Source of the DNA: Bog-756 sp035534835
GTDB lineage: Bacteria; Actinomycetota; Acidimicrobiia; Acidimicrobiales; RAAP-2
Direction of reading: 5' to 3'
DNA: 64,000 bases
Assembly: GCA_035534835.1 (NCBI GenBank)
Contig: DATLRE010000053.1
Span: 6,670 to 70,669, forward strand
A program made the position numbers and the translations under genes. The notes under the pieces were generated by a model, which did not search any database, was not told the origin of the DNA, and was given only the letters and a program-made list of their open reading frames with translations. Positions 1-8,655 of the stretch are shown here, one piece after another; the first letter of the stretch is position 1; each line of letters begins with the position of its first letter.

Positions 1-191
1 TGTCGCCGGCCTCGCTGGCGGCGTCGAAACGCCAGGTCTACGAGGCGTTCCACCAGACGGCGGCCGAGGCCGTCCGGGCCGCCGAGGCACTCCTCGACCC
101 CATGATGGCCGGGCCCGACTACCGCGAGGGCGTCGCCGCGCTCCGCGCCAAGCGCCCCCCGGTCTTCGGGGACCCGCCCGGTCCCGCCTGA
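1..191 (+). CDS. Enoyl-CoA hydratase/isomerase family protein, C-terminal fragment
   Basis: The gene enters from outside the window. The third frame is open from base 3 and ends at the TGA at 189-191, giving 62 residues. The tail reads YREGVAALRAKRPPVFG, which resembles the usual C-terminus of crotonase-fold enoyl-CoA hydratases, where an ExxxAFxxKRxPxF motif follows the last helix. The alpha-helical stretch before it (EAFHQTAAEAVRAAEALLD) also fits. The active-site oxyanion-hole segments lie upstream of the window, so the exact reaction cannot be named. A role in fatty acid beta-oxidation is likely from the family. Confidence 0.65.
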   Translation, partial: SPASLAASKRQVYEAFHQTAAEAVRAAEALLDPMMAGPDYREGVAALRAKRPPVFGDPPGPA

Positions 192-280
192 CCCCCCGTA
201 CCCCCTCGGGGCGACGGGCGTGGGAGGGGCGGGGGGGCGGTCGACCCCCGGCCGCCATCTGTGCCACCATCGGAGGTGCA

Positions 281-298
281 CGGACGGACCGCCGTCCG
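281..298. promoter_or_regulatory. Inverted repeat upstream of the alcohol dehydrogenase gene
   Basis: A perfect 7-bp inverted repeat, CGGACGG (281-287) and CCGTCCG (292-298) with a 4-base centre, lies in the 190-bp gap between the hydratase stop and the dehydrogenase start. It could be an operator for the downstream gene or a terminator for the upstream one. Nothing else separates these readings. Confidence 0.3.
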
Positions 299-381
299 AC
301 CTGCGGGCGCCGCGAGCCTGGGCTTCCCCTCCGGGGAACGGATCCGGTGCACCACGGGACTCGACGAGGGAGGGAACAACC

Positions 382-1494
382 ATGGAGACCCAAGCGGCAG
401 TCCTCAGGGGACAGATGCAGGACTGGCAGGTCGAGACCATCACGCTCGACTCCCCCAAGGCGGACGAGGTGCTGGTCCGGATCGTCGCCTCGGGCATGTG
501 CCACAGCGACGAGCACCTGCGCACGGGTGACCTGGGCGGCATCTACCCGATCATCGGTGGCCACGAGGGCGCAGGCATCGTCGAGGAGGTGGGTGCCGGG
601 GTCGACGACCTCAAGCCCGGCGACCACGTCGTGTTCGGCTTCGTGCCGGCCTGCGGCAAGTGCCCCTCGTGCGCCAAGGGCCGCTCCAACCTGTGCGACG
701 TGGGCGCCATGCTGATGATGGGCACTCAGATCGACGGCACCTACCGCCACCACGCCGCCGACGGCAGCGACATCGGGACCATGGTCTGCCTCGGCACGTT
801 CGCCAAGCACACCGTCGTCAACAAGGCGTCATGCGTGAAGATCCTCGACCACTACCCGCTCGACAAGGCCTGCCTGGTCGGCTGCGGCGTCACCACCGGT
901 TGGGGCTCGTCGGTGTACGCCGCCGAGGTCCGCCCCGGTGACGACGTCGTGATCATCGGGATCGGCGGCATCGGTGCCTCGGCCATCCAGGGCGCCCGCC
1001 TCGCCGGTGCCGAGCACATCTTCGCCATCGACCCCCTCCCGTGGAAGCGCGAGATGGCCCTCAAGTTCGGCGCCACGCACGCCTACTCGAGCATCGAGGA
1101 GGCGACCGCGCTGGTCAACGAGGTGACCTGGGGCAAGAACGCCGACAAGGTGATCTGCACCATGGGCGTCGGCGAGGGCCGGCTGATGGAGTCGATCATG
1201 CAGATGACGGCCAAGGGCGGGCGCGTCGTCGTCACCAACATCCACCCCATGGACGAGACCGACGTCACCCTGCAGCTGACCTGGCTGACCCTGCTGGAGA
1301 AGCAGATCGTCGGCACCATCTTCGGGTCGGCCAACATCCGCTACGACATCCCCCACCTCCTCAAGCTCTACGACCAGGGCCAGCTCGACCTCGACGGCAT
1401 GGTCACCAACAACTACAAGCTCGAGGAGATCAACCAGGGGTACGCCGACATGCTGGACGGCAAGAACATCCGGGGCGTGCTCCGCTACGAGTGA
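382..1494 (+). CDS. NDMA-dependent (mycofactocin-type) zinc alcohol dehydrogenase
   Basis: This 370-residue protein is a zinc-dependent medium-chain dehydrogenase of the NDMA-dependent class. In that class NAD is tightly held, and electrons are thought to leave through mycofactocin rather than free NAD. Visible features are the catalytic-zinc ligands C40 and H61 (GHEGAG), the structural-zinc cluster C91/C94/C97/C105 (CGKCPSC), and the nucleotide-binding GIGGIG near residues 193-198. The ATG at 382 follows a strong GGGAGGGA ribosome site and matches the family start; in-frame codons further upstream are not supported. No mycofactocin genes are in the window. The subfamily call rests on recognised overall similarity, and the physiological alcohol is unknown. 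Confidence 0.85.
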   Translation: METQAAVLRGQMQDWQVETITLDSPKADEVLVRIVASGMCHSDEHLRTGDLGGIYPIIGGHEGAGIVEEVGAGVDDLKPGDHVVFGFVPACGKCPSCAKGRSNLCDVGAMLMMGTQIDGTYRHHAADGSDIGTMVCLGTFAKHTVVNKASCVKILDHYPLDKACLVGCGVTTGWGSSVYAAEVRPGDDVVIIGIGGIGASAIQGARLAGAEHIFAIDPLPWKREMALKFGATHAYSSIEEATALVNEVTWGKNADKVICTMGVGEGRLMESIMQMTAKGGRVVVTNIHPMDETDVTLQLTWLTLLEKQIVGTIFGSANIRYDIPHLLKLYDQGQLDLDGMVTNNYKLEEINQGYADMLDGKNIRGVLRYE

Positions 1495-1498
1495 TCCG

Positions 1499-1533
1499 CC
1501 CGGGGGGCGCCCGGCCCGACCGCCCCCGGGTTT
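1499..1533 (+). terminator. Probable rho-independent terminator after the alcohol dehydrogenase
   Basis: CCCGGGGGGC (1499-1508) pairs with GCCCCCGGG (1522-1530), with a short loop, and is followed by TTT. It starts five bases after the dehydrogenase stop and lies just before the bioB promoter. Confidence 0.5.
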
Positions 1534-1554
1534 CCGGGTGGCGGCGTGGCCGGG

Positions 1555-1560
1555 TACCGT
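1555..1560 (+). promoter_or_regulatory. -10 element of bioB, leaderless
   Basis: TACCGT fits the TAnnnT consensus and lies seven bases before the bioB ATG, so transcription would begin at or next to the start codon. No Shine-Dalgarno sequence is present between them. Confidence 0.5.
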
Positions 1561-1567
1561 GGCAGCC

Positions 1568-2662
1568 ATGTCCGGAGACACCGCCACCTCCCCCGCACCC
1601 GTGAACGTCACCCTGGCCCCGCCCCGGCGGGGTGAGCCGGTGCGGCCCGACATCGATCCGTCCGAGGCCCGCGCCCGGATCCGGGCCGCGGAGTCGGCGC
1701 TGCTCGACGACCGGCGCCTGCTGACCGGCCACGAGCTGGCCGGCCTGGCCGCCCTGCCCGACGCCCACGTGACGTCACTCGCCGCCCTGGCCCACCAGGT
1801 CCGACTGGCGTGGTGCGGGCCCGAGGTCGAAGTGGAGGGCATCCTGTCGGCCAAGACGGGAGGGTGCCCCGAGGACTGCCACTTCTGCTCGCAGTCCTCC
1901 CGCTTCGACACGCCGGTCAAGGCGACGCCCTTCCTCGACGCCGACGAGGTGCTGCGGGCCGCCGAGGAGACCCGTGCGGCGGGCGCCTCCGAGTTCTGCA
2001 TCGTGCTGGCCGTACGTGGCCCCGACGAGCGGACGATGCAGCGCATCCTCGAGCTGGTCCCGATGGTCCAGGAGCGCACCGGCCTCAACGTGGCGGTGAG
2101 CGCCGGGCTGCTCACCGAGGACCAGGCCCGGCGCTTCGCCGACGGCGGGGTCCACCGCTACAACCACAACCTCGAGACGTCCCGCTCGTTCTTCCCCAAC
2201 GTGGTGACCTCCCACACCTGGGAGGAGCGCGAGGCGACGTGCCGCCTGGTCCGCGACCACGGCATGGAGCTGTGCTGCGGCGCTCTGATCGGCATGGGGG
2301 AGACCGACGCGCAGCGCATCGAGCTGCTGACCCAGCTCCAGGAGCTCGACCCCACCGAGGTCCCCCTCAACTTCCTGAACCCCCGTCCGGGCACCCCGCT
2401 GGGCGACGGACAGCCGGTGGCGGCCTGGGAGGCCATCCGCTGGATCGCCCTGTTCCGGCTCGGTCTCCCCGGCGTCATCCTGCGCTACGCCGGCGGCCGC
2501 GAGGTGACCCTCCGCGAGCTCCAGTCGATGGGGATGACCTCGGGCATCAACGCCCTGATCGTCGGCAACTACCTGACCACGCTCGGCCGCTCGGCCGACG
2601 AGGACCTCCAGATGCTGTCCGATCTCCGCATGCCCGTCGGCGCCCTGACCGGCGTCCTGTGA
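1568..2662 (+). CDS. bioB: Biotin synthase
   Basis: Radical-SAM enzyme that inserts sulfur into dethiobiotin in the last step of biotin synthesis. The 364-residue protein carries the radical-SAM cysteines C100, C104 and C107 (CPEDCHFC), the YNHNLETS segment and the conserved GALIGMGET region. An N-terminal extension of about 40 residues precedes the core, as in other actinobacterial BioB proteins. The ATG at 1568 is favoured because a -10 hexamer lies seven bases upstream. The next gene, bsaP, overlaps by four bases (GTGA), which implies translational coupling. The other biotin genes (bioA, bioF, bioD) lie separately at 17.5-20.7 kb. Confidence 0.95.
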   Translation: MSGDTATSPAPVNVTLAPPRRGEPVRPDIDPSEARARIRAAESALLDDRRLLTGHELAGLAALPDAHVTSLAALAHQVRLAWCGPEVEVEGILSAKTGGCPEDCHFCSQSSRFDTPVKATPFLDADEVLRAAEETRAAGASEFCIVLAVRGPDERTMQRILELVPMVQERTGLNVAVSAGLLTEDQARRFADGGVHRYNHNLETSRSFFPNVVTSHTWEEREATCRLVRDHGMELCCGALIGMGETDAQRIELLTQLQELDPTEVPLNFLNPRPGTPLGDGQPVAAWEAIRWIALFRLGLPGVILRYAGGREVTLRELQSMGMTSGINALIVGNYLTTLGRSADEDLQMLSDLRMPVGALTGVL

Positions 2663-2877
2663 GCCGTCCCTCGCCGGGCACCGTGGAGGACACGCCCGCC
2701 GGGTCGGTGGCCGGGCCGCACTGCACCGGCTGCGGCTCGCTGTCGTGCATCGGGTGCAGCCGGGCGTTCGACCCACCCCGCTACTGCCCCGACTGCGGCC
2801 GTCGGCTCGCCGTCACCGTCACCCCGGGCGGCTACCGGGCCCGGTGCCGCGACCACGGGGAGCTCACCGGGACCTGA
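2659..2877 (+). CDS. bsaP: Biotin synthase auxiliary protein BsaP
   Basis: Small cysteine-rich protein of 72 residues. Its GTG start overlaps the bioB stop as GTGA. It has seven cysteines (22, 25, 30, 33, 43, 46, 63). The segment PRYCPDCGRRLAVTV followed by a C-x2-HG tail matches the small actinobacterial protein encoded beside bioB, which has been reported as an auxiliary factor needed for biotin synthase activity, probably through an iron-sulfur cluster. Position, size and cysteine pattern all agree. The fine biochemistry here is inferred from the family. A GC-rich hairpin at about 2889-2907 may end the bioB-bsaP transcript. Confidence 0.85.
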   Translation: MSRPSPGTVEDTPAGSVAGPHCTGCGSLSCIGCSRAFDPPRYCPDCGRRLAVTVTPGGYRARCRDHGELTGT

Positions 2878-3072
2878 ACCCTCCCGGTCCCCCGGGGCCG
2901 CCGGGGTACGGGGCACGGGGCACGGGGCCGATCCCCTGCCCGACGGCATCGATGACTGGGTCGGCACGAGCTCCCGTAGGATCGGGGTGACGATCGAGGT
3001 GGCCGTTGCTGCCTACCTGATCGTCAAGGGCAGCTCGGCGCTCCCCTGAAGGGGTGGGATCTGGAGGCACGG

Positions 3073-3477
3073 ATGGACTGGAAGCTCGAACTCGTGGTCG
3101 TGCCCGTCGCCGACCAGGACCGCGCCAAGACCTTCTACCTGGACGCCATGGGCTTCGACCTGCTCGTGGACCACCAGGGGAGCCCGACGTTCCGGGTCAT
3201 CCAGGCCACGCCGCCCGGCTCCGCCTGCTCGATCGCCCTGATGCACAACCCGGAGGCCGCCGGTACCGCCCAGGGCCTCCACCTCGTCGTGCCGGACATC
3301 GAGGGCGCCCACGCCGAGCTCAACGAGCGGGGTGCGGCACCGGGCGGGCTCGTCCACTTCGAGGCGGGCACCCAGCTCGACGGTCCCGACCCGGAGGGAC
3401 GCGACTACAACTCGTTCTTCGAGGTGCACGACCCCGACGGAAACGGCTGGCTGGTCCAGCACGTCTCCGGCCGGTAG
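3073..3477 (+). CDS. VOC (glyoxalase/bleomycin-resistance fold) family protein
   Basis: A 134-residue single-domain protein with the vicinal-oxygen-chelate pattern: an N-terminal beta strand (LELVVVPVADQDRAKTFY), a central strand containing HLVVPDIEGAHAEL, and the C-terminal FFEVHDPDGNGWLVQ, in which the penultimate strand usually supplies a metal ligand. A GGAGG site precedes the ATG. Family members include dioxygenases, glyoxalases and resistance proteins, so the substrate cannot be assigned. The gene stands alone and converges on the desaturase gene 49 bases away. Confidence 0.8.
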   Translation: MDWKLELVVVPVADQDRAKTFYLDAMGFDLLVDHQGSPTFRVIQATPPGSACSIALMHNPEAAGTAQGLHLVVPDIEGAHAELNERGAAPGGLVHFEAGTQLDGPDPEGRDYNSFFEVHDPDGNGWLVQHVSGR

Positions 3478-3526
3478 CCGGCGCGGCGTCGCCCTCCACC
3501 GTTCGTCGACGGCTGCGGCCAGGAGG

Positions 3527-4471
3527 TCACACCGCGTCGGGGCCGGGCACCGGCCACCGCACCCGGGTCGCCCATCCCCATCGCTCGAACCGGGCGATGA
3601 GCCACGCGGACGGGTCGACCATCCCCCGGTAGGCGCCGTGGCGGGCCCACGAGGGATGTGCGTGGTGGACGTTGTGCCAGGCCTCACCGAACGACACGAC
3701 CGCCAGCGGCCACAGGTTGGTGCTCCTGTCGGTCGTCGGGTCGCTCCGACGGCCGAACGCGTGGCACAGCGAGTTCACCGACCACGTGACGTGGTGGAGC
3801 ACCGCCATGCGGACCAGCCCCGCCCACACCAGTGCCGTGAGCGCGCCGAACCAGGAGCCCGAGATGGCGTAGCCGATGCCGAACGGCACGGCCAGTGAGG
3901 CGAGCGCCAGGAGGGGGAACAGTCTGCCGATCCTCGCCAGGTCCCGATCCTTCAACAGGTCGGGCGCATAGCGTTCGGCGCTCGACGCATCCGAGACGAA
4001 CAGCCATCCCATGTGGGAGAAGGCCAGGCCCCGCACCAGTGCCATGCCCCGGTCGCCGTAGCGGTGGGGTGAGTGCGGGTCGCCCGCCCGGTCGCTGAAC
4101 ATGTGGTGACGACGGTGGGTGGCGACCCAGCTCGTCACCGATCCCTCGACGGCCATGGACCCGAGCACGGCGAGCACGATCTTGAGCGCGCGGCGCGGGG
4201 CGAAGCCACGGTGGGTGAAGAGCCGGTGGAAGCCCACGGTGAGGCCGAAGCCGGTCACCACGTAGAGCACCAGGGCGATCAGGACGTCCGTCAGGTTCAC
4301 CACCCCGCCCCAGAACCACCAGACGGCCAGACCGAGCGCGACGGCCGGACCCGCCACGATGGCGGCGGTCGCCACCTTCTGCACGGCGTGCACCGTCACC
4401 GGAGGGCGGTGCCCGTCGGTCGACGGGTCGGTCGCGCTCAGTGCGGCGGTTGCGGCGGTTGCGGGACCCAT
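3527..4471 (-). CDS. Acyl-CoA / fatty acid desaturase (delta-9 type)
   Basis: Membrane di-iron desaturase of 314 residues that would place a double bond in an acyl chain using O2 and an electron carrier. All three histidine boxes are present: HRLFTH (82-87), HRRHH (119-123) and HNVHH (266-270). Hydrophobic segments flank them (about 35-58, 62-80, 98-112, 185-225). No fused cytochrome b5 domain is seen. It reads divergently from the broken sulfatase. The length is typical for bacterial stearoyl-CoA desaturase relatives. Confidence 0.9.
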   Translation of the reverse strand: MGPATAATAALSATDPSTDGHRPPVTVHAVQKVATAAIVAGPAVALGLAVWWFWGGVVNLTDVLIALVLYVVTGFGLTVGFHRLFTHRGFAPRRALKIVLAVLGSMAVEGSVTSWVATHRRHHMFSDRAGDPHSPHRYGDRGMALVRGLAFSHMGWLFVSDASSAERYAPDLLKDRDLARIGRLFPLLALASLAVPFGIGYAISGSWFGALTALVWAGLVRMAVLHHVTWSVNSLCHAFGRRSDPTTDRSTNLWPLAVVSFGEAWHNVHHAHPSWARHGAYRGMVDPSAWLIARFERWGWATRVRWPVPGPDAV

Positions 4472-4662
4472 GGGACCTCCGGTGGCGCGGATGCGTGTGG
4501 GGCAGGGCCATTCCGGAGGGCCTGGTGCGGGCCGGACGCCGAGCGACGGTGCTCCAGCCTACCGCCGGGGCCGGGATCCCCCCGGTCGGGCGCGGGCCCG
4601 GGCGGCGCGGCGCGGGCGTCGGGCGGCGGGCGGGCCCCCATCCCGTCGCATGCGGTGACCCC

Positions 4663-6318
4663 ATGGAGCGACCCAACATCCTGCTGATCCTGACATCCTG
4701 CTGATCCTGACGGACGAGGAGCGGTACCCGCCGCCGTACGAGTCCGAGGCGGTCCGCTCGTTCCGCACGTCGCAGCTGCCGGCACGGGAGTCGATCCGGT
4801 CGCGGGGCGTCGAGTTCCACCGCCACTACGCCGGCTCGACGGCGTGCTCCCCCAGCCGGGCGACCCTGTTCACCGGAAAGTACCCGTCGCTCCACGGGGT
4901 CACGGCCACCGCCGGCCTCGCCAAGCAGAGCGACGACCCGGCCATGGGCTGGCTCGACCCGAATTCGGTGCCAACGCTGGGCGACTGGTTCCGGGCGGGC
5001 GGCTACCGGACCCACGACCGCGGCAAGTGGCACGTATCGCACGCAGACCTCCTGATTCCCGGCACCCACGAGGGGCTCCTGGCCTCCGACGACGGGGGCC
5101 GGCCGATCCCCGAGGCGGTCGACGCCTACCGCCGGGCGGACCGGCTGGACCCGTTCGGGTTCTCGGGGTGGATCGGCCGCGAGCCCCACGGGCCGGCGAA
5201 GTCCGCCTGCGGAACGGTCCGCGACGGCGTCTCCGCGGAGCAGGTGGTCGAGCTCTTCGACGAGCTGGTGGCGGCGCGGGCCGACGGGCCCTGGCTCACC
5301 GTCGCCTCCTTCGTGAACCCCCACGACATCGCCTTCTCCGGATTCGGGTGGGAGCAGCTCCTCCGGTTCGGCCCGCCCGACGACACGGTGCCGGACGTGG
5401 ACGAGCCGCCGTCGCAGTCGGATCCGTTCGGGGGACGGCCGGCCTGCCAGGAGGCCTTCCGTGCGATCTGGCCGGAGATGATCTTCGAGACGGCGACCGA
5501 TCTCGCCTATCGGCGCCTGTACTACCACCTCCACAAACTGGTGGACCGGGCCATCGGCCGGATCCTCGAGGCGCTCGAGCGCTCCGGCATGGCCGACAGC
5601 ACCATCGTCGTCTTCACGTCCGACCACGGCGACCTGCTCGGCGCCCACGGGGGCTCGTCCAGAAGTGGTGCAACGCATTCGACGAGGCCACCCGGGTTCC
5701 GCTGCTGGTCGCCGGACCCGGCATCGACCCGTTGCCAACGGAGTCACGATCCCCTCCAGCCACGTCGACCTCGTCCCGACCCTGCTCGGGCTGGCCGGGA
5801 TCGACCGGGAGCAGGCCGCGGCCGGCGGGGCCGCCCACCACGTCGAGAACCAGCCGCTGCCCGGCCGGGACCTGAGCGGTGCGGTCCGCGGGAGCGTGGG
5901 CCCGGAGTCACTCGTCTCGCCGGTGTACTTCATGACCGAGGACGACGTGACCCGTGGCTCGACCCAGGTCAACGTCCTGACCGGGCAGCCGTTCGACAGC
6001 GTGGCCATGCCGACGAACATCGAGTCGGTGCTCGCCACCCTGCCCACGGGCGACGGCGGCGCCCCCGAACTGTGGAAGCTGAACCACTACTACGAGCGGC
6101 TCGACGACTGGTACGCGGACCGAGGGGTGGCCCCGAACCCGTTCCTCGGGCCGGCGGCGGAGCCGGCCTTCGATCTCCACAACCTCACCGCGGACGCCGA
6201 GGAGCGCCACAACCTCGCCGACGAGGCGGTCGCCGTGCGCTCGACGATGTCCTCGGTCCTCGAGTCCGAGCGCGACGCCAAGCGCAGGATCCCCTCGGTG
6301 CGCAACCCCGCCGGCTGA
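4663..6318 (+). pseudogene. Sulfatase, disrupted by three frame changes
   Basis: The reading begins MERPNILLILT at the ATG at 4663 and stops after 13 codons because of a 17-bp tandem duplication. It then continues in frame from 4710, with the sulfatase signature C-S-P-S-R (where Cys would become formylglycine) followed by ATLFTGKYPSLHG. It keeps open through the metal-site motif TSDHGDLLGAHGG. A -1 shift near 5654 leads to LVQKWCNAFDEATRVPLLV, and a second -1 shift near 5730 leads to VTIPSSHVDLVPTLLGLAG and on to the stop at 6318. All parts align in order with one full-length sulfatase. The three changes sum to a multiple of three but do not restore a product. This is either a true pseudogene or, less likely three times over, sequence error. 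Confidence 0.8.
4677..4710 (+). repeat. 17-bp tandem duplication inside the sulfatase start
   Basis: Two perfect copies of a 17-base unit, 4677-4693 and 4694-4710 (CATCCTGCTGATCCTGA), lie side by side. The duplication converts the first coding segment to a 13-codon dead end. Removing one copy restores the frame. Confidence 0.95.
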
Positions 6319-6504
6319 CGGGGCGCCACCGTTTCGGGCTCGTCGGCACCGACGATGGACTCCCGGACCCGCCGGTGACGCCCGGCGGTGGCGCGCCTGC
6401 CCCTCGCAGGGGAACGGATCCCCGTGACCGGCTACGTTCGCGTCATCGACGGTCACGTCGATCCGGCGCGGATCCGGCCATCCGCACAGGAGGAGGCGGT
6501 ACGC

Positions 6505-7122
6505 ATGGCACTCGAGGTCGTTGGCGCAGGCGTGGGGCGGACCGGCACCAACTCGCTCAAGCTCGCACTCGAGCAGCTCACCGGCGAGCCGTGCCACCAC
6601 ATGTTCGAGATCTTCGGCAACCCGGAGCAGATCCCGCTGTGGACCGATGCCATCGAGGGTCGGCCGGTCGACTGGTCGACCCTGCTCGCCGGCTACGCCA
6701 GCCTGGTCGACTGGCCGGGGGCGTCGTTCTGGCCGGAGCTGTATGCGGCCAATCCGGACGCCCTCGTGCTCCTGTCCGTCCGCAGCCCCGAGTCCTGGTA
6801 CGCCAGTGCCTCGAACACCATCTTCGGCGTGTTCGACGCCGCCCCGCCCGAGATGCGTCCCTGGTTCGAGACGGTGCGCAGGCTCCTGCGGGACAGGTTC
6901 AGCGACCAGCTCGACGATCCGACCGCCATGATGGACGCCTTCGTGCGCCACAACGACGAGGTCCGGGCGACCGTCCCGGCGGAGCGCCTGCTCGAATGGA
7001 CGCCGAGCGACGGCTGGGAGCCCATCTGCGAGCGCCTCGGCGTCGAGGTGCCCGATGAGCCGTTCCCGAGGACCAACGACACCAACCAGTGGCGGGCCAA
7101 CCTCGGGTTGCCCCCGGTCTGA
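6505..7122 (+). CDS. Sulfotransferase-family protein
   Basis: A 205-residue protein beginning MALEVVGAGVGRTGTNSLKL. The glycine-rich loop GVGRTGTNSL is the 5'-phosphosulfate-binding loop of the family known from hypothetical sulfotransferases and P-loop proteins, and SVRSPESWYASASNT matches the 3'-phosphate-binding RxPxxWxxS region. It would transfer sulfate from PAPS to an unknown acceptor. An AGGAGG site ends about 10 bases before the ATG, and a TACGTT -10 candidate at 6433-6438 implies a short leader. Its position just after the sulfatase remnant suggests a former sulfate-ester locus. Confidence 0.75.
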   Translation: MALEVVGAGVGRTGTNSLKLALEQLTGEPCHHMFEIFGNPEQIPLWTDAIEGRPVDWSTLLAGYASLVDWPGASFWPELYAANPDALVLLSVRSPESWYASASNTIFGVFDAAPPEMRPWFETVRRLLRDRFSDQLDDPTAMMDAFVRHNDEVRATVPAERLLEWTPSDGWEPICERLGVEVPDEPFPRTNDTNQWRANLGLPPV

Positions 7123-7158
7123 CCGATCGGTCCGGGCACCGGGCAGCCACGGTGGTGC

Positions 7159-7635
7159 TCAGCCGCCCAGTCCGAGCAGCAGCGTCAACGACCCGTCGAC
7201 GCCGCCGACCTCGACGAAGCCCAGCCGCCGGTAGAGCCGGAGCGCCGGGTTGTCGGGCTCGACGCTCAGGCTGAGGCCCGGTAGTCCGGCGTCGACGGCC
7301 CGGGTGATCAGCTCACCCAGCAGCGTGGCGCCTATGCCCCGGCCCCGGAATCGCCCGACGACGCCGACGGCGATCTCGGGAATCCCCTCGTCGACGAAGC
7401 CGAAGCCCGGGTCCCAACCCGTGAAGTGCCGCCACCACGCGGCTCCGACGGGGTCGCCGGACACGGCGACCACGCCGGTGTCGCCCGTCCGGGGCCAGCC
7501 GTCGACGTAGTGCCAGACCCCGTCCAGCTCCGGCAGCCGTGCGACCGGTCGGGGGACGGTTCCGGGTCGCCAGTCGAACGCCACCGCCAGCATGGCCGCC
7601 AGGAAGCCGGCGTCGTCCGCCGTGGCGACCCGCAC
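7159..7635 (-). CDS. GNAT-family N-acetyltransferase
   Basis: Protein of 158 residues with the acetyl-CoA pyrophosphate-binding loop GRFRGRGIGATLL in the second half, followed by the usual SLSVEPDNPALRLYRRLGF ending of GNAT enzymes. The GTG at 7635 is chosen because GGAGG lies five bases upstream. An in-frame TTG further upstream would overlap the DUF3039 stop. The substrate cannot be told from sequence. It lies directly downstream of the DUF3039 gene on the same strand. Confidence 0.85.
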   Translation of the reverse strand: MRVATADDAGFLAAMLAVAFDWRPGTVPRPVARLPELDGVWHYVDGWPRTGDTGVVAVSGDPVGAAWWRHFTGWDPGFGFVDEGIPEIAVGVVGRFRGRGIGATLLGELITRAVDAGLPGLSLSVEPDNPALRLYRRLGFVEVGGVDGSLTLLLGLGG

Positions 7636-7670
7636 CTCGACCTCCGGCGTGCCGCCTCCCGGGAATGGGC

Positions 7671-7952
7671 TCAACCGGCAGGGACCTTCCACCCCCGGGA
7701 CTCGGCGATCTCCTTGCACGTGGGACAGACCGGGTAGCGCTTCGGGTTGCGACCCGGCACCCAGATCTTGCCGCACAGTGCCTTGACGGCCGTGCCGTTG
7801 ACCATGCCCTCGACCACCGACGGACCCGCCGAGACGAAGTCGCCCTTCTCCGGGCGGAAGCCCTCGAGGACGATGTGGGACATCCGCTCGTGGTCGCCGT
7901 CGAGCTGCGGGTCGACGTGGGTGGGGGCGAGCGTGGTGCCTGCGTCGGTCAT
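7671..7952 (-). CDS. DUF3039 domain protein
   Basis: A 93-residue protein of the actinobacterial DUF3039 family. The C-terminal half holds a likely zinc site, ALCGKIWVPGRNPKRYPVC followed by PTC, that is, one cysteine and a CPTC pair. The preceding HIVLEGFRPEKGDFVSAG block is also typical. Function is unknown. The start at 7952 (MTDAGTTL) is preferred over an upstream codon that would add a low-complexity leader. It is divergent from maf, about 100 bases away. Confidence 0.8.
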   Translation of the reverse strand: MTDAGTTLAPTHVDPQLDGDHERMSHIVLEGFRPEKGDFVSAGPSVVEGMVNGTAVKALCGKIWVPGRNPKRYPVCPTCKEIAESRGWKVPAG

Positions 7953-8037
7953 GCCGCCCAGGATCGCGCATCCGCCGCCCGACCGCAGGACGGGCGCGTA
8001 CGCCGGAGCGGCGGGGCCGGGCACGCCGGCACGCCCC

Positions 8038-8043
8038 TAGGCT
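8038..8043 (+). promoter_or_regulatory. -10 element of maf, leaderless
   Basis: TAGGCT lies six bases before the maf ATG, with no ribosome-binding site between. Confidence 0.5.
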
Positions 8044-8049
8044 TGGGCC

Positions 8050-8655
8050 ATGCCCGCTCGCACCCTGGTCCTCGCCTCGGGCTCCCCCGCGCGGCTGAAG
8101 CTCCTGCGTGACTCCGGGTTCGACCCGGTGGTCCGGGTCAGCGGCGTCGACGAGGACGGCATCGATCCGGCCGACACCCCCGGTTCGGTGGCCCGCCTGG
8201 CCGCCGCCAAGGCCGAGGCCGTGGCCCGACCCGGCGGGAACGCCCTCGTGGTCGGCTGCGACTCGATGCTGGAGTTCGACGGCCGCCCCCACGGCAAGCC
8301 GATCTCGATCGGGGAGGCCCGCACGTGGCTCGCGGCCATGCGGGGCCGCAGCGGCGTCCTCTACACGGGACACAGCGTCATCGACGAGGCCACCGGCGCG
8401 CGTGCCCATGCCGTCGTCGGCACCACCGTGCTGTTCGGGGACACCACCGACGCCGAGCTGGACGCCTACCTGTCGGGCCCGGACGTCCTCGAGGTCGCCG
8501 GAGCGTTCACCCTCGACGGTCGCTCGGCCCCGTTCGTGGACGGTATCGTCGGCGACCCCGGCAACGTGATCGGCCTGTCGCTGCCCGCGCTGCGGTCGCT
8601 GCTCGGGGAGTTGGGCGTGTCCATCACCGACCTCTGGCGGGATTGCGGACGGTGA
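8050..8655 (+). CDS. maf: Maf-family nucleotide pyrophosphatase
   Basis: Protein of 201 residues with the Maf signature LASGSPARLKLL at residues 5-16 and the catalytic-acid region VGCDSMLEFDG near residue 76. The family hydrolyses non-canonical or methylated nucleoside triphosphates and in some bacteria affects septum formation. The conserved DEDGIDPADTP and LSGPDVLEVAGAFTLDG segments are present. Its stop overlaps the GTG of the dihydrouridine synthase gene (GTGA), so the two are probably coupled. Confidence 0.92.
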   Translation: MPARTLVLASGSPARLKLLRDSGFDPVVRVSGVDEDGIDPADTPGSVARLAAAKAEAVARPGGNALVVGCDSMLEFDGRPHGKPISIGEARTWLAAMRGRSGVLYTGHSVIDEATGARAHAVVGTTVLFGDTTDAELDAYLSGPDVLEVAGAFTLDGRSAPFVDGIVGDPGNVIGLSLPALRSLLGELGVSITDLWRDCGR

